From contig NC_035447.2 of NCBI RefSeq assembly GCF_002127325.2, forward strand, positions 27,548,778-27,612,777: 64,000 nucleotides of DNA, given 5' to 3'. This stretch comes from Helianthus annuus (lineage: Eukaryota > Streptophyta > Magnoliopsida > Asterales > Asteraceae). Within the stretch, counting starts at the first letter, position 1, and each line of letters opens with the position of its first letter. Positions 59,866 through 64,000 of this stretch are shown here, in pieces. The notes under the pieces are model-generated. The model ran no database searches. It was not told the DNA's origin and was given only the letters and a program-made list of their open reading frames with translations. A program made the translations under genes and the position numbers.

Positions 59866-60924
59866 CTCATCAGAGAGATACACGAGGGAATGTGCGGCAT
59901 ACACGCAGGACCACGCATGGTAGTGGATAAAATCATGAATGTTGGGTATTACTGGCCCGACATGCACCTGGATGCCATCAAAGAATTGCGCAAGTGTATT
60001 AATTGTCAGCGGCATGCCCCCAAGACCTTGCGCCCCAAGAACAACTTGACTCCGGTCACCACCGCATGGCCCTTTCAAAAATGGGCAATTGACGTGGTCG
60101 GACCTTTCCCAGACGCACCAGGTGCGGTTAAATTTATCGTAGTAGCTGTCGATTACTTCACAAAATGGGTAGAGGCAAAACCACTTGCCTCAACTACTGC
60201 TATGATAACGAGGAAATTCATTTGGGAACACATCATCTGCCGTTTCGGTCTACCAATGTGTATCATTACCGATAACGGCACCAACTTTGCCGCTGACGAA
60301 TTTCAAAAATGGCTAGAAGAACTACATATTGAACACATATTCACCTCTGTGGCACACCCGCAAGGGAATGGCCAAGTCGAAAGTATCAACAAAAGTCTAG
60401 TCGAAGGCATCAAAGCAAGGTTGGGAGCAGCCAGGCGTGGCTGGGTCGATGAACTCCCAAGCATCTTATGGGCTCACCGAACAAGCCCAAAAACAAGCAA
60501 CGGGGAAACACCTTTCAGCCTGGTCTTTGGCTCAGAAGCGGTGATCCCCGCGGAAGTAGGTCTTCCTTCACCTCGAATGTTAGCTATCAACAAAATAGCC
60601 AACAATGAAGCACGCAGGCTTGATTTGGACCTCTTAGAAGAAAGGCGCGAAAACGCTGCTATCAACGAGGCCAAATACAAAACCAAGCTTGAAAAATACT
60701 ACAATTCACGCGTGCGGGTTTGTACCTTTAACCCGGGAGACTACGTCCTTCGCGATAACGAAGCATCTAACGCTGAACGCCCAGGAAAACTTGCCCCCAA
60801 GTGGGAAGGACCCTACCTCATCAAAGAGGTCTTGGGCAAAGGCGCATATAAACTACAAACATTAGAGGGCGAGACTATCGCACACACATGGAATGCACAA
60901 CAGCTTCGACGCTATTACATGTAA
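59866..60924 (+). CDS. Integrase of the Tat element, open frame
   Basis: The frame is open through the whole integrase. The zinc-binding region has HEGMCGIHAGPR and CINCQRHAP. The catalytic Asp, Asp and Glu are in WAIDVVGPFP, ITDNGTNFAAD and GNGQVESINKS. The C-terminal WEGPY motif precedes the stop at 60922-60924. It is separated from the upstream frame by a 1-base shift, so it is not in a working polyprotein. It is better preserved than gag and RT. Confidence 0.8.
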   Translation, partial: LIREIHEGMCGIHAGPRMVVDKIMNVGYYWPDMHLDAIKELRKCINCQRHAPKTLRPKNNLTPVTTAWPFQKWAIDVVGPFPDAPGAVKFIVVAVDYFTKWVEAKPLASTTAMITRKFIWEHIICRFGLPMCIITDNGTNFAADEFQKWLEELHIEHIFTSVAHPQGNGQVESINKSLVEGIKARLGAARRGWVDELPSILWAHRTSPKTSNGETPFSLVFGSEAVIPAEVGLPSPRMLAINKIANNEARRLDLDLLEERRENAAINEAKYKTKLEKYYNSRVRVCTFNPGDYVLRDNEASNAERPGKLAPKWEGPYLIKEVLGKGAYKLQTLEGETIAHTWNAQQLRRYYM

Positions 60925-61612
60925 GCCATGTTCTTTACATTTCCATGTAACCTATCGGGCCGCAGGCCATTTGCAAATAAATAAACGAGCGATTTAATGC
61001 AATATTGTTTGTTACTGATATTACAAATGTGTGCTCCACTTTGTGGTATCCGCAAAAACAGATTGGCAAAATCTTCATTCGCGATACCCACACAAAGTGC
61101 TAACCACACACAAATATTGTAATAGGCCAGCAAAGGAAAAACATTAAGTGTCTATCCGGCCGGATACACACACGGGTTTTTACAAAATTTGCACAATTCC
61201 TAAACCCTAACAAGGCAAACAACGGAATTGACTAATACTCATACGACAAAGGTATCGAGTACACTCAACCCCGTTTACAACGGGTAGAGTTCCGCATATA
61301 CTCAACCCCGTTTACAACGGGTAGAGTTCCGCATACACTCAACCCCGTTTACAACGGGTAGAGTTCCGCATACACTCAATCCCGTTTACAACGGGTAGAG
61401 TTCCGCATACACTCAACCCCGTTTACAATGGGTGGAGTTCCGCATACACACGTTCAAACATGCAAGAAGTAAAAACATTTGTACAAAGTGAGCAAACAGT
61501 TAAACTTTATATTCAAAAAATTCATGCACCCACGTGGTGCACAACGGATGTACATAAAGTTCTAACATGTACAAAGAGGAAAACAAAATGGGGCACGCAG
61601 GCCAACCTAGTC
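60925..61612 (+). other. 3' untranslated part of the Tat element
   Basis: No sense ORF. It contains the palindrome TATCCGGCCGGATA (61153-61166) and a 37-bp tandem repeat from 61262. Confidence 0.5.
61262..61446. repeat. Tandem repeat, five 37-bp units, each a hairpin
   Basis: The unit contains CCCCGTTTACAACGGGTAGA then GTTCCGCATAC. Each unit forms CCCGTT-TAC-AACGGG; the fifth has one change (AATGGG). Confidence 0.9.
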
Positions 61613-61873
61613 CTATTTTGTACCACTGGTACCCGCGCCATCTTGGCCATCACCAGCAGTATTTTCCTCTTCCAACCCTTCCGCATCAGCATATAACATC
61701 CGCAAGCGGTCTACATAGTCTGCCGCCTCTAAGCATTCATCAAGCTCCTGAACCGCAGCGATAGACGTGTCATAAAAAGATGCACAAGCCACCTCAAGAA
61801 GCGCTTCAGTGTCCACATCACGAAACCCGGACCGTTCATCAGTATAGCCGCCTTTAGACAAGATGTTTATATG
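61613..61873 (-). pseudogene. Antisense ORF downstream of pol in the Tat element
   Basis: The reverse strand is open for about 87 codons, reading HINILSKGGYTDERSGFRDV, EALLEVACASFYDTSIAAVQ and LRMLYADAEGLEEENTAGDG, with stop TAG at 61613. It is acidic and helical with no recognised domain. Its N-terminal side is cut off by the LTR inserted at 61874. Antisense extra ORFs between pol and the 3' LTR are known for plant Tat-lineage elements, which this position matches. Confidence 0.5.
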
Positions 61874-63041
61874 TGTCACACCCTAATTTCCACGTGTTTC
61901 ACCGGTGGGCCCGGTGGGGGATTACTGCGACGTAGTTGGCAACAATATAGTCAAACCACACAATATTTAAATGCACAGCGGAAGCATAAAGATAGATTAT
62001 ATTTCAACCATCGATCGTAATATCCAAGTATCACGAATAGTCGAAATAAATCCACAGGGGATCAAAATAAAAATATAATTATTGTTCAATAGATACGGCA
62101 TCCCAAGCTTGCGAGACTCTAACGATGCTTAAGGAGTGGCCAGCCTATTTCGTACAGAACCTGCATTTAATCTTTTTAGGGAAAATACGTCAGTTTACAC
62201 TGGTAAATACATTCAACCGACACTTTTGTAAAAATGTTTAATAAAATTGACTTGAATGCACAAGGCACAAAATCTTTATAACTTGGGATAATTTATCAAT
62301 TAAATCTTGTAAAAGAATTACATGTTCACTATGCGTTCGGTCGCCCGGCTCGTGCCGGGTTTAAGGTTAATAGATACGCCACAAAGCATAAACCCGTGGC
62401 GGGAAAACCAACGGTTATACCTTTAATAATATAGACACATTTTCGGGTGTACGCCTACACCCGTGTGTCGGGGTCGTGGCCATTTTGTAAAATGATGCCA
62501 AGGATATCCGGGACATGGTCATTAAGCTCCCAAAGGCGTAAAGCCAACAAAACAAATTTTTAAACGGGTCACATTGATAATACCCAACTACCAATGAGTT
62601 GGGGTCAATTGCCCGACCAAGCGGTATTTTAAATACCGTAACCCAAGCCCGTATAACGGAAAATAAGTTAAAAGTATTTACCTGAACAAGTAATAACCTC
62701 AATCAAACAAATGCAAGTATCTTTTACTGGTCTCCTATTCTGAAACGAAGGTTTATAACAACCTATCAGAATCCTAACGGGCCTTTAATTTAGCCTTAGC
62801 TTAGACCGGTCAGTTTCAAAGGATAATTACAGTTTAATCGCGTGAAAGGCGAAAACCGTGAATGGAATGTGGTATGGACCCAACAAGTTTGAAGACTTGT
62901 TTCATATGGGGAATATAACCACACTCTGGAACTTGAGGTAAAAACGACAAGGTTTGACCCGTTTCGGCTAGTGATGTGTGTAAAATACAACATATAAATC
63001 ACATCAATTAAGGCATAAAACTAACCCTTTTTAAGTACTAA
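61874..63041 (-). repeat. Partial Tekay-family LTR
   Basis: The left edge (TGTCACACCC, the LTR 3' end on this strand) is intact. Similarity to the LTRs of copies 1 and 2 continues to about 62980 (for example GGATATCCGGGACATGGTCA and the GTGTAGGCGTACAC hairpin at 62460-62447), then fades. It is more diverged than either, a third subfamily. It is cut by the next LTR at 63042, so whether it was solo cannot be said. Confidence 0.75.
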
Positions 63042-64000
63042 TGTTGGAAAAAGAGTGTTTTTGTCTTCCTTTTGTATTTTCAGGATGAAATGAGCTCAAA
63101 TTCACAAAAGAAGCAAAAAGACAACTAATTCAAGCATAAATACAAGAAAAGGAATAAAAGTAGACTGCCCGGACCCTCAACGGCATCCTCCAAAGCAAAG
63201 AAGAGAAAACAGAAGCCTGAACACGCCCCGTGCTCAGCCAGCACGGGGCCGTGCCCAAGAAGCAGCATAAAAGACAAACTTGTAGAAGCTTCCATTGCCC
63301 ACCACGGGGCCGTGTCCAGTGAGCACGGGGGCGTGGTGAAAGTACAGCAGGCGCATTAATTGTAATTGCGAATTACAATTAATGAGGAGAGAGAGTGTCA
63401 GACGGGCACGGGGGCGTGTCCAGCGGACACGGGGCCGTGCCCAGCTTCTGTTCAGCCTATAAATAAGGGTGCTTGGTTTCATTCCATCTCATCCCTTGGC
63501 ACACCACCTCTCTCACACTTCATCAACCACCCACCACCACCATAACACCATCATCCACCACCATCATCCATTGTCCATCGTAGAGTGTGTGAGTCGTCTC
63601 GGGATCCAAGATTGATCGTAAGAGTTCTTGACAATCAAGGCCATGTTTGCCTAAGTCTCTTACATCACTTGGTGAAGACAAGTGTTTAGTATAATACTTT
63701 TTATTTTTAATCTTTTGCACTTTTTATTTGGTTTTGTATTAATGACTTTAATAACTAGTTGCTTATGTTGAAGGTGATCTTTCCTTATCGTTTGTCCGTG
63801 GTGTCTTGGCATTATTTTACTGTCTATATAAAATAAAAGATTTTCACCATTCATATCTCCACGGTCTATATGGAGGTATGTTGGCTACCTGGTCGGGGGT
63901 TAAGGGAACGGTTCGGTAAGGGTCTTGCCCTTGTTCAGCGTTTAGAGGTCCTGCTTGGGACCTGGGTCAAATTTAGTAGGATCTCCTTCAATGCCCATAG
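63042..64000 (+). repeat. LTR with CACGGGGCCGTG hairpins, incomplete
   Basis: It begins TGTTGGAAAAAGAG. From about 63215 to 63440 there are several GCACGGGGCCGTGC or CACGGGGGCGTG hairpins. TATAAATA at 63458-63465 is followed by a CA-rich leader. It runs off the window with no primer site or coding region. It resembles Athila-type LTRs of Asteraceae, but that is only an impression. Confidence 0.5.

Larger units (their letters stand above)
54446..61873 (+). mobile_element. Tat-type Ty3/gypsy retrotransposon, degraded
   Basis: The order is LTR/leader, gag, protease, RT, RNase H, a second (archaeal-like) RNase H, integrase, long 3' untranslated part. The double RNase H and the gag sequence fit the Tat lineage (Retand-like). 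Many in-frame stops and at least two frameshifts show it is old. The 3' LTR is not visible: a Tekay-family LTR interrupts at 61874. GC content is higher than in its neighbours. Confidence 0.85.

Noticed and set aside
54446..61873. Tat element as a potentially active copy because integrase is intact
   Set aside because: gag and RT have many stops and frameshifts, and the 3' LTR is missing from view.

Overview
The window is repeat-dense plant nuclear DNA. LTR architecture (very long Tekay-type Ty3/gypsy LTRs, a Tat-type element, CACGGGGCCGTG-rich LTRs) and intron-bearing ULP1-protease transposons point to a flowering plant, and from general familiarity with such LTRs most likely the daisy family (Asteraceae); the species is an inference only. 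I see no rRNA gene, functional tRNA, CRISPR array or confidently intact host gene. Almost all of it is transposable elements, several nested inside one another.

Bases 1-29,905 form an uninterrupted chain of terminal-inverted-repeat (TIR) elements. From 417 on, their ends abut in TA (sometimes TC or CA) microsatellites: 1-153, 188-416, 453-939, 965-1136, 1151-2677, 2709-3050, 3061-21509, 21535-27829, 27876-28014, 28068-28286, 28293-28657 and 28664-29851. Two are large and gene-bearing. Element A (3061-21509) carries a ULP1-type cysteine protease gene and pieces of a pentatricopeptide-repeat (PPR) gene, and is split by a 14.1-kb Tekay retrotransposon (5187-19249, target-site duplication AACAC). 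Element B (21535-27829) carries a many-exon ULP1-like gene with damaged N-terminal exons and an intact convergent gene for a 112-residue protein.

Bases 29,906-36,387 are AT-rich with small repeats: a SINE-like segment, a hAT-like element, a GA microsatellite and a duplicated unrecognised exon. A second Tekay element, in reverse orientation, fills 36388-49330 (duplication TATAC). Bases 49,331-54,141 are mostly featureless AT-rich DNA with one LTR-like stretch. A MITE (54142-54445) directly abuts a degraded Tat-type element (54446-61873) whose 3' part holds a hairpin tandem repeat and an antisense ORF. That element is cut by a partial Tekay-family LTR (61874-63041), which is itself cut by another LTR (63042 to the window end).

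The most interesting signal is in the two Tekay elements. Both carry an extra ORF upstream of gag (complete in copy 1, internally deleted in copy 2). Just after its stop codon each has five short hairpins with a near-invariant CUGCGU loop and stems that change on both sides so pairing is kept; this covariation argues for a functional RNA structure. Both copies also keep a splice-donor-like GTAAGT shortly after the TATA box and acceptor-like AG sites just before the extra ORF and before gag, suggesting alternative splicing. Four unrelated LTR families here also each place a GC-rich palindrome block just upstream of the TATA box.
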